Below the pieces are notes generated by a model. That model ran no database searches. It was not told where the DNA came from and saw only the letters and a list, made by a program, of their open reading frames with translations. Of a stretch of 64,000 bases of DNA, positions 36,635-46,617 are shown piece by piece. The translations under genes were made by a program, and so were the position numbers. Within the stretch, counting starts at the first letter, position 1. Each line of letters opens with the position of its first letter. Origin of the DNA: Gammaproteobacteria bacterium (GTDB lineage Bacteria > Pseudomonadota > Gammaproteobacteria > Steroidobacterales > GCA-2729495); NCBI GenBank assembly GCA_003695765.1, contig RFHQ01000054.1, positions 1 through 64,000 of the forward strand, written 5' to 3'.

Positions 36635-37831
36635 ATGCATCGACTGCGCCTGTACCTGGCCGCGCGACTGTTGTTCGCGGGACTGCTCTGCGCGATCGCC
36701 AGTGGCGCGGCGGCCGGCGTCCGCGATCAGGCGAAGCGCATGCACGACCGGCTCGCCGGCGTGCCGCCGTCGCAGACCGTGCTGGACAGCATGGAAGCGC
36801 TGCTGCAGGGCGGAGACGACATCGGCGCGGCCTACCTGGCCATGCAGAACAGCGCCTTCTACAAAGTCACGCTGAAGAACTTCGCCGCGCCATGGACCAA
36901 TCGCGACGCCGACGTCTTCGTGCCGCTGAACGACTACACGGCGACCGTGATCGGCCTCGTGCGGGACGACGACCAGCCCGGCTACATTCCCTTCAACGAG
37001 CTGTTGTCGGCCGACGTGATCTACGTCGGCGCGGCCAGCCTGGGCCTGCCGCCCTACTCGCCGGCCAGCAACGCCCATTATGAGGCGATGGAACGGCAGG
37101 ACGTGGACCTCGGCGACCCGGCGCAGCTGGTTCGCGACAGCCAGAGCCTGCGCAACGGCGTGCCGCTGACCGCGGTCGCGGGCGTGCTGACGACGCGGGC
37201 CGCTGCCCGGGCCTTCTTCGTCGCCGGCACCAACCGGGCGATGCTGCGCTTCACGCTGGTCAACCACCTGTGCAATGACCTCGAACAGTTGCACGACACT
37301 TCGCGGCCGCCGGACCGGATCCGCCAGGACGTGTCGCGCAGCCCGGGCGGGGACAGCCGCGTGTTCCTGAACAATTGCATAGGCTGCCACTCGGGCATGG
37401 ATCCGCTGGCGCAGGCCTATGCCTACCACGACTACGACGACGCGGCCGGCCGGATGATCTACACGCCCGGTGCCGTGCGGCCCAAGTACTTCAACAACGC
37501 GGATACCTTCAAGTTCGGCTATGTCACGCCGGACGATCACTGGGACAACTACTGGCGCGACGGTCCCAACCGCTGGGTCGGCTGGGACTTCGGCCCGGCT
37601 TCGCCCGGCGGCAGCGGCAATGGCGCCGCCTCCCTCGGCCGGGAACTGGCCAACAGCGAGGCCTTTGCCCGCTGCCAGGTGAAGAAAGTGTTCCGCGCGG
37701 TCTGCCTGCGCGATCCGGCCGACAACAGCGACCTGGCGCAGATCGACAGCATGACCGTCGATTTCCGTGACGGCGGCTACCGCCTGAAACAGGTATTCGC
37801 CGAGGCGGCGAGCTACTGCAAGGGAGACTGA
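36635..37831 (+). CDS. Exported heme c-containing protein
   Basis: Signal peptide; NNCIGCHSGMDPLAQAYAYHDYDD single CxxCH site. Confidence 0.8.
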   Translation: MHRLRLYLAARLLFAGLLCAIASGAAAGVRDQAKRMHDRLAGVPPSQTVLDSMEALLQGGDDIGAAYLAMQNSAFYKVTLKNFAAPWTNRDADVFVPLNDYTATVIGLVRDDDQPGYIPFNELLSADVIYVGAASLGLPPYSPASNAHYEAMERQDVDLGDPAQLVRDSQSLRNGVPLTAVAGVLTTRAAARAFFVAGTNRAMLRFTLVNHLCNDLEQLHDTSRPPDRIRQDVSRSPGGDSRVFLNNCIGCHSGMDPLAQAYAYHDYDDAAGRMIYTPGAVRPKYFNNADTFKFGYVTPDDHWDNYWRDGPNRWVGWDFGPASPGGSGNGAASLGRELANSEAFARCQVKKVFRAVCLRDPADNSDLAQIDSMTVDFRDGGYRLKQVFAEAASYCKGD

Positions 37832-37834
37832 GCG

Positions 37835-40363
37835 ATGGCCGACCGCCTGCGCAGCTTACGCACCCGCGCCGCCCGCCTGCCCGGCTTGCCGGTGGCGGTG
37901 ATCGTGCTCAGCAGCCTGCTCGCGGGCTGCGGCGGCGGCGCCAGCACCGAGACCCTGCCGCAGTCCGCGCCGGGCACCCAGCAGCAGACCTACAGCGGGC
38001 CGGCGCCGGCCACGGCCGACGTTCAGGCCTTCATGGTCGAACTCTGGACCAACCTGCAGCCGGCCGGTCCGGCCGGCTGCGGCAACTGCCATTCGCAAGC
38101 CGGCGGCCAGGCGCCGATGTTCGCTCGCAGCGACGATGTGAACCTGGCCTACCAGGCCGCCAACCCGCTGGCCGACCGCGGCCAGCCGGAACTGTCGCGG
38201 CTGGTGACCAAGGTCGGCGGCGGTCACAACTGCTGGCTCGGCAGCGACCAGGCCTGTGCCGACATCATGGCCACCTGGATCAGCAACTGGGTCGGCGGCA
38301 GCGGCAGCGGCGGCCGGCAGATCCTGCTGACGCCGCCGCCGTTGATGGATCCGGGCCAGAGCAAGAACTTCCCGCCCCCGGTGCCGGCGGCTTTCGGGCA
38401 GCTGCATGCGCTGCTGACGCAGTATTGCTCGGCCTGCCACAGTAATGGCGCCGGCACGCCGCAGTCGCCGTTCTTCGCTGATGCCGATCCAGCGGTCGCC
38501 TATGAGGCCGCCAAACCGAAGATCGACCTGGACGACCCGGCGAACTCGCGCTTCGTGCTGCGTCTCGGCCAGGAGTTCCACAACTGCTGGAGCGACTGCG
38601 CCGCGAATGCGGCGACCATGCAGGCTGCGATTCAGGCCTTCGCCGACAGCATCCTGCCGACCTCGGTGGACCCGGCGCTGGTGATCAGCAAGGCGCTGCG
38701 TCTGATCGACGGCACGGTCGCGTCCGGCGGCAATCGCTTCGAGAACAACCAGATCGCGCTGTGGGAGTTCAAGGCGGGCCAGGGCAGCACGGCCTTCGAT
38801 ACCAGCGGGGTCAGCCCGGCGATGGACCTGACACTGTCCGGCACCGTCAACTGGGTCGGGGGCTGGGGGATCGAAATCGTCAACGGCAAGGCACAGGCAT
38901 CGACGACGACCAGCCGCAAGCTGTACGACCGCATCACGCTGACCGGCGAGTACTCGATCGAGGCCTGGGTCGCCCCGGCCAACGTGGTCCAGGAGGACAC
39001 GCGCATCGTCAGCTACTCGGCCGGCACACTGGCGCGGAACTTCAACCTCGGCCAGACGCAGTACAGCTATGACTTCTTCAATCGCAGCGGCAGCACCGAC
39101 GGCAACGGCGCCCCGGCACTGAGCACCGCCGCCGCGGACGAGGATCTGCAGGCCACGCTGCAGCACGTGGTCGCGACTTATGACCCCGTGAATGGCCGGC
39201 GCATCTATGTCAACGGCGTGTTCACGGACGACGTCGACCCGGTCCCGGGCGACACGCTCGCCGACTGGGACGAGACCTTCGCATTCGTGCTCGGTAACGA
39301 GGTCTCGGGCGACCGCCAGTGGCAGGGCGTGATCCGCCTGGTCGCGATCCACGACCGGGCGCTGAGCGAGGCGCAGATCCAGCAGAACTACGCTGTCGGC
39401 GTCGGTGAAAAATTCTTCCTGCTGTTCTTCATCGGCGACCTGATCAACGTGCCGGATGCCTATATCCTGTTCGAGGTCAGTCAGTTCGACAACTACAGCT
39501 ATCTGTTCAACGCGCCGGTGTTCCTGAGCCTGGACCCGGCGGCCAGCGTCAGCGGCGTGCGCCTGGCCGGGATGCGCATCGGCCTGAACGGCCAGCTGCT
39601 GAACGTCGGTCAGGCCTACGCCAACCTGGATCTGACCCTGAACGACGCGACCGGACAGCCCTTGTCGCCGATCGGCACCGTCGTGCCGCTGCAAAAGGGA
39701 CCCGACGCCGACGAATTCTTCCTGAGCTTCGACGAGCTTGGTGGCAACTTCGGCCCGGTGACACCGCCGGCCAACCTGACGCCGCCGCCCGAATTGCTGG
39801 CGGGCCCGCAGCCGGACATCGGCCTGCGCAGCTTTGACGAGATCAACGCGACGATGTCGGCCGTGACCAGCGTGCCGGTCACCGAGGTGCAGGCGACCTA
39901 CGAGCTGGTGCGCCAGCAACTGCCTGCCAGCGAGAATGCCGGCAGCTTCTCGTCGGCCCAGGAGATCGGCATCGCGCAGCTGGCCATTGCCTACTGCAAT
40001 GCGCTGATCGAGAACGATCCGGCGCGGCGCGACGCCTATTTCCCGAACTTCGTCCTGCCGCCGACGGGGGTGTCGCGCTTCACGCTGATCCCGAGCGCCG
40101 CGTTCGCCGGCCCGGCCCGTGACGACCTGATCAATCCGCTGGTCGACCGGATCATGGGCGTGGGGCTCATCGGTTCGCAGCCGGCCTTCGCCGACGTGGT
40201 CGACGAACTGGGCTACGCCGCAGCCGGTGGGAATCCGCCGCGGCCCGCGAACCTGATCGACCGGCTGATCGCATCCGACGACAGTTCCCCGCAGCGCACC
40301 GAGGATATCGCCAAGGCGGTCTGCTCGGCGCTGCTGGGCAGCGGCGTGGCGCTGGTCCAGTGA
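37835..40363 (+). CDS. Lipoprotein with two heme c motifs and LamG-like jelly-roll domain
   Basis: LLAGCGGG lipobox; CGNCHS, CSACHS; LamG pattern YSIEAWVAPAN...HVVATYDPVNGRRIYVNGVFTDD. Confidence 0.82.
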   Translation: MADRLRSLRTRAARLPGLPVAVIVLSSLLAGCGGGASTETLPQSAPGTQQQTYSGPAPATADVQAFMVELWTNLQPAGPAGCGNCHSQAGGQAPMFARSDDVNLAYQAANPLADRGQPELSRLVTKVGGGHNCWLGSDQACADIMATWISNWVGGSGSGGRQILLTPPPLMDPGQSKNFPPPVPAAFGQLHALLTQYCSACHSNGAGTPQSPFFADADPAVAYEAAKPKIDLDDPANSRFVLRLGQEFHNCWSDCAANAATMQAAIQAFADSILPTSVDPALVISKALRLIDGTVASGGNRFENNQIALWEFKAGQGSTAFDTSGVSPAMDLTLSGTVNWVGGWGIEIVNGKAQASTTTSRKLYDRITLTGEYSIEAWVAPANVVQEDTRIVSYSAGTLARNFNLGQTQYSYDFFNRSGSTDGNGAPALSTAAADEDLQATLQHVVATYDPVNGRRIYVNGVFTDDVDPVPGDTLADWDETFAFVLGNEVSGDRQWQGVIRLVAIHDRALSEAQIQQNYAVGVGEKFFLLFFIGDLINVPDAYILFEVSQFDNYSYLFNAPVFLSLDPAASVSGVRLAGMRIGLNGQLLNVGQAYANLDLTLNDATGQPLSPIGTVVPLQKGPDADEFFLSFDELGGNFGPVTPPANLTPPPELLAGPQPDIGLRSFDEINATMSAVTSVPVTEVQATYELVRQQLPASENAGSFSSAQEIGIAQLAIAYCNALIENDPARRDAYFPNFVLPPTGVSRFTLIPSAAFAGPARDDLINPLVDRIMGVGLIGSQPAFADVVDELGYAAAGGNPPRPANLIDRLIASDDSSPQRTEDIAKAVCSALLGSGVALVQ

Positions 40364-40413
40364 GCGGTCGGCAGCGGCAAGCAGCAAGCGGCGAGACCGC
40401 AAGGTAAGCAGCA

Positions 40414-42036
40414 ATGGCCAGACGCAAGCAGCGCAATTATTTCGAACCCCAGCGGCACCCGGATCACCCGCGGCCGATCACGCGGCGGCAGCTGATCGCC
40501 CAAGGCTTCCTGACCGGCGCGGCGACGGTGACCGCTGGCGGTATCTTCAGCCTGTTCGCGAATCCGCGCGCCGCGATGGCCGCGCTGAGCCCGGACCTGC
40601 AAGCGATCATCGATAGCGGCCGCTGCCCGCTGATCAACCCGAATGCCTTCAACCCGGTGCCGTTCATCTGCTTCGACCTGGCCGGTGGCGCCAACATGGC
40701 AGGCTCCAACGTGCTCGTCGGCGGTCAGGGCGGCCAGCTGGATTTCCTGACCACGGCGGGCTACGGCAAACTCGGGCTGCCGGGCGACATGGTGCCCGGT
40801 GTCGCCGAGGCCGCGCCCACGGCCACCAGCAATGGCGACCACACGGACACTAGCCTGGGACTGGGCTTCCATAGCGACAGCGCCTTCCTCCGCGGCATGC
40901 AGGCCAGCCTGAGCCCCGGCACCGCGGCCAACGTCAACGGCGCCGTGATCCCGGCGCGTTCCGAAAACGACACCAGCAACAATCCGCACAACCCGATGTA
41001 CGGCATCGCGCGCGCCGGCGGCGAAGGCGAGCTGCTGACGCTGATCGGTTCGCGCGCCAGCGAGTCGGGCGGCAATTCGATGGACCCGGTCGGCCTGATC
41101 GACCCGGAACTGCGCGCGACCTGGCGGCCGACCAAGGTGGACCGCCCCTCCGATGTCACCGGACTGGTCGACACCGGCGATCTCATCGGCCTGCTCGGCC
41201 AGAACGACGCGGTGGCCGTGATGGAGTCCATCGAGCGGCTCAGCGCGAAGAAGATGGATGTCGTCGATCCGAAGCTCGGCAGCATCACGGCCAACGACGT
41301 GCTGCGCGACCTGGTCAAGTGCGGCTACCTGAAGGCCGCCGACGTCGCCGACCGTTTCGGCGACCAGAGCGTCTTCGACGTGCTGGCCGACACGAACATC
41401 GTCGGCCCGACCGGCATCTTCTCGAGCACGGAATTCAACGCCGACCGCGAGTTCCAGAAAACCGCGTCGATCATGAAGCTGGTGTTGAACGGCTACGCCG
41501 GGGCCGGCTGCATCACGATGGGCGGCTACGACTACCATGGTGGACGGCGCGCCGAAGGCGAGGTCAAGGATTTCCGCGCCGGCCGCTGCATGGGCGCCTG
41601 CCTGGAATACGCAGCCCGTGTTGGCTCGCCGCTGATGATGTACGTGTTCAGCGACGGCTCGCTGTCGAGCAACGGCGTGATCGACGAGAGCGTCGACGGC
41701 CGCGGCAAGGGCGAGTGGACCAGCGACAACCAGTCGACGGCGGCCTCCTTCTTCCTGGTCTACAATCCCGGCGGGCGCCCGATCCTGCGCGGCGTCACCC
41801 CCGATGAGCAGGCGCGGCACCAGCAGATCGGCTGGTTCCGACCGGAGGGCTCGGTGGAAACCGCCGCCTCGCCGGCCGCGAATAACGTCAACCTGCTGGT
41901 CGAGACCGTCGTACTGAACTACCTGGCACTGCGACACGCCGACCCGTTCACGGTGTTCCAGAACCTGTTCCCGAACAACGGTCTCGGCAGCATCCAGCTG
42001 CAGCAGAGCCTGACGGCCTTTCAGAACATCGTCTGA
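40414..42036 (+). CDS. DUF1501-like Tat-exported protein
   Basis: ITRRQLIAQGFLTGAATVTAGGIF (Tat-like); FICFDLAGGANMAGSNV, GGYDYHGG pattern of DUF1501/sulfatase-like proteins. Confidence 0.75.
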   Translation: MARRKQRNYFEPQRHPDHPRPITRRQLIAQGFLTGAATVTAGGIFSLFANPRAAMAALSPDLQAIIDSGRCPLINPNAFNPVPFICFDLAGGANMAGSNVLVGGQGGQLDFLTTAGYGKLGLPGDMVPGVAEAAPTATSNGDHTDTSLGLGFHSDSAFLRGMQASLSPGTAANVNGAVIPARSENDTSNNPHNPMYGIARAGGEGELLTLIGSRASESGGNSMDPVGLIDPELRATWRPTKVDRPSDVTGLVDTGDLIGLLGQNDAVAVMESIERLSAKKMDVVDPKLGSITANDVLRDLVKCGYLKAADVADRFGDQSVFDVLADTNIVGPTGIFSSTEFNADREFQKTASIMKLVLNGYAGAGCITMGGYDYHGGRRAEGEVKDFRAGRCMGACLEYAARVGSPLMMYVFSDGSLSSNGVIDESVDGRGKGEWTSDNQSTAASFFLVYNPGGRPILRGVTPDEQARHQQIGWFRPEGSVETAASPAANNVNLLVETVVLNYLALRHADPFTVFQNLFPNNGLGSIQLQQSLTAFQNIV

Positions 42037-42130
42037 GGGGCTGCTGCGAGCCCCGGACGTGATCGCGGTGGGCGGAGGACTTCACATAATGTGACCCGTG
42101 CACGCTGGGTGCGGCCCCGAGCACCGCAAA

Positions 42131-43525
42131 ATGACCCGTCCGGTCACCGCGGGCCTGTCGATGTCCCTGTCCGAAGAATGCCTGGAACTGCTGGCCTGTC
42201 CGCGCTGCGACGCTGCGCTGCTCGCGCAGCCGGATGGGCTCGACTGCAAGGCCTGCCAGGTCCGTTTCCCGGTGCTCGACGGGCTGCCGTGGCTGTTCGC
42301 CGAACCCGCGTACGCGCTCGGCGAATGGCGCGCCCGCCTGCACCTGGAATTGCAAAGCCTCACTCAGCGCGCTGCGCGGCTGGAGCGGGAGCTGGCCGAT
42401 CCGGCACTGCTGCCGGACACGCGCGACCGCCTGCGCTGGCTTCACGACGCCTGCCGCGACCAGCGAGGACGCCTGGAGTTTCTGCTTGCGCCACTGCTGG
42501 ATGGCCGCGACGCCGCGGCGCGCGAGACCTATCTGGCGCTGCGCACGCGCCTGCCATCGGACCAGGGACTGAATACCTACGCGGCCAACCTGCACCGCGA
42601 CTGGGCCTGGGGTCTGACGGAAAACCGGCAGAGCTGTGAGATCGTCGCGAGCCAGCTGCCGGCGGACGCGAAACGCCTGCTGGTGCTCGGCGCCGGGGCC
42701 GGCCGGCTGGCCTGTGACCTGCATCGGGCACAGGGCGCGGAACTGACCGTGGCGCTGGACTTCAATCCCTTGCTGGCCAGCGTCGGCCAGCGACTGTCCC
42801 GCGGCGGGAATCTCGAGCTCTGGGAGTTTCCGCTGGCGCCGCGCGGGCCGCGCGATGTCGCCGTGCTGAATCGCCTGCAGGGTCTCGATGCCGGGCCGGG
42901 CCTGCAGTTCCTGCTCGGCGACGTGCTGCGCGCGCCGCTGGCGGCCGGCCGTTTCGACGCGGTGATCACGCCCTGGCTCATCGATATTCTGGATGTCGAG
43001 CTGCGCGAACTGGCGCCGCGCGTCAATCGGCTGCTGCGCGCTGGCGGCGCCTGGGTTAATTTCGGCTCACTGGCCTTCGCCCATGCGCAGGAAGCCATGA
43101 ACTACAGCCTGCCGGAATGCGCCGAGCTGATCGCGACCAGCGGCTTCGGCGACTGGCAGGCGCGCGAGGACCGGATCGCCTATCTGCACTCGCCGGCCAG
43201 CCGGCATGCACGGGACGAACTGACCGTCTGCTGGCGCGCCAGCAAGACCGCGGAGGCGCCGGCGCTCCCGCGCCACAGTGCGCTGCCGGAATGGCTCGTG
43301 ACCGGCCGGGAACCGGTGCCGCTGAAGCAGGACTTCGCCCTGCAGGCGGCGAACACACGCATCCGGGCCTACGTCCTGGGCCTGATCGACGGGCGGCGCT
43401 CGATTCGCGACATGGCGAAGCTGCTGGAAAGGGAACGGCTGATGCGCGCCGACGAGGCCGCGGCGGTGATTCGCCGGTTCCTGATCCAGATGCTCGACGA
43501 CAGCCGGCGTCGCGATCTTCCCTGA
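42131..43525 (+). CDS. Trm112-like Zn-ribbon + SAM methyltransferase fusion, PqqD-like C-terminus (start uncertain)
   Basis: LLACPRCDAALLAQPDGLDCKACQVRFPVLDGLPWL; VLGAGAGRLACDLHRA; DGRRSIRDMAKLLERE...AVIRRFLIQML. Confidence 0.75.
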   Translation: MTRPVTAGLSMSLSEECLELLACPRCDAALLAQPDGLDCKACQVRFPVLDGLPWLFAEPAYALGEWRARLHLELQSLTQRAARLERELADPALLPDTRDRLRWLHDACRDQRGRLEFLLAPLLDGRDAAARETYLALRTRLPSDQGLNTYAANLHRDWAWGLTENRQSCEIVASQLPADAKRLLVLGAGAGRLACDLHRAQGAELTVALDFNPLLASVGQRLSRGGNLELWEFPLAPRGPRDVAVLNRLQGLDAGPGLQFLLGDVLRAPLAAGRFDAVITPWLIDILDVELRELAPRVNRLLRAGGAWVNFGSLAFAHAQEAMNYSLPECAELIATSGFGDWQAREDRIAYLHSPASRHARDELTVCWRASKTAEAPALPRHSALPEWLVTGREPVPLKQDFALQAANTRIRAYVLGLIDGRRSIRDMAKLLERERLMRADEAAAVIRRFLIQMLDDSRRRDLP

Positions 43526-43589
43526 GTGTCCGCCCAGCGGCTGCTGCGGCCTGCCGCCGGCTTTCGCCCCGGCGACCGCAGCCAGTAGA

Positions 43590-45629
43590 ATGCGCGCGGC
43601 CGGCGGCCGGCCCGGTCGCCACCGCCAGACGAACCAGGACAAACAGTTGCAACCGAATCGACGCGTCGGCCTCGCGCTCTGCCTGAGTCTCGCCCTCGGC
43701 GCAGCCGGCCCATTGCCGGCCTCGGACTGGCTGTACTACGGCGGCGACGCCGGCGGTTCCCATTATTCCCCGCTGGCGCAGATCGACCGCAGCAATGTCG
43801 CGCAGCTCGAACGCGCCTGGACCTATCGCACCGGTGACATCGCGCGGCACCCGGAACTGCGCGCCGGCGCGGCACTGAACGTCACGCCCATCCTGTTGCC
43901 AGAGGCGGCCGGCGGCTCGCTGCTGCTGTGCTCGGCGATGAACCGCGTGATTGCGCTGAATCCCGAAACCGGCGAGGAGCGCTGGGTCTACGATCCCGAG
44001 GTGCCGATCGGACCACCGGGCAGCAAGTACCTGTGCCGCGGCGTGGCCTACTGGGCCGATCCGGCGGCGCAACCGGACGCGGCCTGCGCCCACCGCGTCT
44101 TCACCGGCACGGTCGATCTCAGGCTGATCGCACTGGACGCCCGCAATGGCCAGCCCTGCGAGGATTTCGGTGACGGTGGAACCGTCGATGTCGCGCCGCT
44201 GGTCTACGACGACGTGCCGAACCTGAAACCCGGCGACGTGCAATTCGTCGCCCCGCCAGTCGTCGCCGCGAATCTGGTCATCATCGGGCATGCGGACAAC
44301 AGCAAGTTCTGGCGGGCCGACAGTCCCCGCGGCGAGGTCCGCGCCTTCGATGCGCGCAGCGGCGAGTTGCGCTGGAGTTTCGATCCGCTGCCCCGGGACG
44401 CCGGCCATCCGGCCGCCGCCGACTGGACCGAGGCCGGCATGCGGGCCACCGGTGGCGCCAATACCTGGACGCTGATGTCGGTCGACCAGGAGCGCGGCCT
44501 GGTCTTCCTGCCGACCGCCACGGCCGCGCCGAACAACTACGGCGGCCTGCGGCCCGGCAACAACCGTTTCGCCAACAGCCTCGTCGCGCTGCATGTCACC
44601 GACGGCAGCATCGCCTGGACGTACCAGATCGTGCATCACGACGTCTGGGATCTCGACCTGCCGTCCCAGCCGATGCTGGTCGAACTCGAGCAAGGCGGTG
44701 AGCGGCGCCCGGTCGTGATCCAGCTGACCAAGCAGGGCCTGATCTTCGTGTTCGACCGCGAGACCGGCGAACCGGTCTTTCCGGTCGAGGAGCGCCCGGT
44801 GCCGACCGACGGCGTGCCCGGCGAACAGCTGTCGTCGACGCAGCCCTTCCCGACCTGGCCGGCACCGCTGGGCCGCGTCGGCATCACGCCCGACGACGCC
44901 TGGGGATTCACCTGGTTCGACCGCAATGCCTGCCGGCGGAAACTGGCCAGTTTCCGCACCGGGGGCCTGTACACGCCTCCGACACTGCAGGGCTCGGTGC
45001 TGCTGCCCGGCGCGTCGGTCTTCAACTGGGGCGGCGCGGCCTTCGACCCGGTCCGCCAGCGGCTGATCCTGCCGATCTCGCAGACGCCGATGCTGATCCG
45101 CCTGACACGCACCGACGAGATTCCGCCCGAGGTCATGAAGCGGCCGCGGCAGGGCCCGCTCGGACCGCCGATGCCGATGGCCGGCACACCCTACTCCTAT
45201 GAGTACGTGCCGCTGATGTCGCCGTTCTTCGCACCCTGCGCCGCGCCGCCCTGGGGCGAACTGGCCGCGCTGGATCTCGATGGCGAGGGCGGCACGGCCT
45301 GGCGTTTCACGCTGGGGGACCTCGGCAAGCTGATGCCCGTGCCGCTGCCCCTGCCCTTCGGCACGCCGCTGGCCGGCGGTCCGATCGCGACGGCCGGCGG
45401 GCTGGTGTTCATCGGCGCCAGCGCCGACGAGAAGTTCCGCGCCTTCGATACCGATACCGGCCGGCGCCTGTGGGAGGCCGAGGTGCCGGCGCCGGCCATG
45501 GCCACGCCGATGACCTATCTGGCCGGCGGCCGGCAATACGTGGTCGTCGCCGCCGGCGGCCACATGTTCAAGGGCTTCCGGAATATCTCCGACTGGCTCG
45601 TCGCCTTTGCGCTGCCGGCGGCGCCCTGA
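43590..45629 (+). CDS. PQQ-dependent dehydrogenase (quinoprotein glucose dehydrogenase-like; start uncertain)
   Basis: DWLYYGGDAGGSHYSPLAQIDRSNVAQLERAWTYRTGD, HHDVWDLDLPSQP, repeated quinoprotein W-motifs. Confidence 0.9.
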   Translation: MRAAGGRPGRHRQTNQDKQLQPNRRVGLALCLSLALGAAGPLPASDWLYYGGDAGGSHYSPLAQIDRSNVAQLERAWTYRTGDIARHPELRAGAALNVTPILLPEAAGGSLLLCSAMNRVIALNPETGEERWVYDPEVPIGPPGSKYLCRGVAYWADPAAQPDAACAHRVFTGTVDLRLIALDARNGQPCEDFGDGGTVDVAPLVYDDVPNLKPGDVQFVAPPVVAANLVIIGHADNSKFWRADSPRGEVRAFDARSGELRWSFDPLPRDAGHPAAADWTEAGMRATGGANTWTLMSVDQERGLVFLPTATAAPNNYGGLRPGNNRFANSLVALHVTDGSIAWTYQIVHHDVWDLDLPSQPMLVELEQGGERRPVVIQLTKQGLIFVFDRETGEPVFPVEERPVPTDGVPGEQLSSTQPFPTWPAPLGRVGITPDDAWGFTWFDRNACRRKLASFRTGGLYTPPTLQGSVLLPGASVFNWGGAAFDPVRQRLILPISQTPMLIRLTRTDEIPPEVMKRPRQGPLGPPMPMAGTPYSYEYVPLMSPFFAPCAAPPWGELAALDLDGEGGTAWRFTLGDLGKLMPVPLPLPFGTPLAGGPIATAGGLVFIGASADEKFRAFDTDTGRRLWEAEVPAPAMATPMTYLAGGRQYVVVAAGGHMFKGFRNISDWLVAFALPAAP

Positions 45630-45696
45630 GCCGGGAGGGCAATCAGCAGCTTGAATGGCGTTCCTCGCTACTACAAAAGCATGTTTACATAAGACA

Positions 45697-45792
45697 ATGA
45701 TTCAAGGTAGATTACTGATCTGCCAGCGCGCGGTGAGCCGCGGCGCCTGGATCGCCTGGAAAGGCCTCGTCAAGAAGGACCGCGGGCAGTGA
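45697..45792 (+). CDS. Candidate 31-aa small protein
   Basis: MIQGRLLICQRAVSRGAWIAWKGLVKKDRGQ in the gap before the SYLF gene; no support beyond the ORF itself. Confidence 0.25.
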   Translation: MIQGRLLICQRAVSRGAWIAWKGLVKKDRGQ

Positions 45793-45813
45793 TGCTTTGC
45801 AGAGGAGCTGACC

Positions 45814-46617
45814 ATGACGAGACTGATCCCCTTGCTGGCGGGCCTGGGCCTGCTGCTGCCGGCCGCCGGCATCGCCGGCACGCCGGCACTCGAGAAGCGC
45901 CTCGATGACTCCATCGAGGTCCTGACGCAGTTCACGCAGATCCCCGAGCGCGGTATTCCGGCGCGGCTGCTCAACAATGCCTACGGCGTCGCCGTGATCC
46001 CGAACACGATCAAGGCCGGCTTCATGCTGGCCGGGCGCTTCGGCCAGGGCGTGCTGGTCGTGCGGCGCCCGGACGGCAGTTGGAGCAACCCGAGCTTCAT
46101 CCGGCTGGCCGGCGGCAGTTTCGGCCTGCAGGCCGGCGCCGAGTCCACGGACATCGTGCTGGTGTTCAAGACCAAGCGCAGCGTGGACCGGATCGCCAAG
46201 GGCAAGCTGAAGCTCGGTGCCGACGTCGCCGTGGCGGCCGGACCCTGGGGCCGCTCGACCTCGGCGGCTACGGATCTCAGCCTGAAGGCCGAGATCTTCT
46301 CCTACGCGCGCAGCCGTGGCCTGTTCGGCGGCATCGCGCTGGACGGCTCGGTACTGAGCATGGACGAGAAGGCAAACGCCGCCTACTACCAGAGCGGACC
46401 CGGTGACGCGAACATCATACTCGGCGACGCCACCGTACCGGCGCCGGCCCGGGCCCGGGAGTTCAAGCAGCTGCTGGCCAGCGTCGCGCCACCGCTGAAC
46501 TGGCAGGCGAACGGTTCGCGGACCGCCAGCGTCGACGAGCAGCCCGCCCAGCCGGCGCGCACCTACGGGCTGGACGAAGCGCCGGCGGCTACACCCGAGG
46601 GCGACGTGATCTTCTGA
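45814..46617 (+). CDS. SYLF domain (YSC84-like) lipid-binding protein
   Basis: GVAVIPNTIKAGFMLAGRFGQGVLVVRRPDGSWSNPSFIRLAGGSFGLQAGAESTDIVLVF. Confidence 0.93.
   Translation: MTRLIPLLAGLGLLLPAAGIAGTPALEKRLDDSIEVLTQFTQIPERGIPARLLNNAYGVAVIPNTIKAGFMLAGRFGQGVLVVRRPDGSWSNPSFIRLAGGSFGLQAGAESTDIVLVFKTKRSVDRIAKGKLKLGADVAVAAGPWGRSTSAATDLSLKAEIFSYARSRGLFGGIALDGSVLSMDEKANAAYYQSGPGDANIILGDATVPAPARAREFKQLLASVAPPLNWQANGSRTASVDEQPAQPARTYGLDEAPAATPEGDVIF

Noticed and set aside
37856-40414. 852-aa minus-strand ORF
   Set aside because: Antisense to the LamG-heme c gene; translation shows no domain pattern.
43056-45563. 835-aa minus-strand ORF
   Set aside because: Antisense to the methyltransferase and PQQ dehydrogenase genes; shadow ORF.
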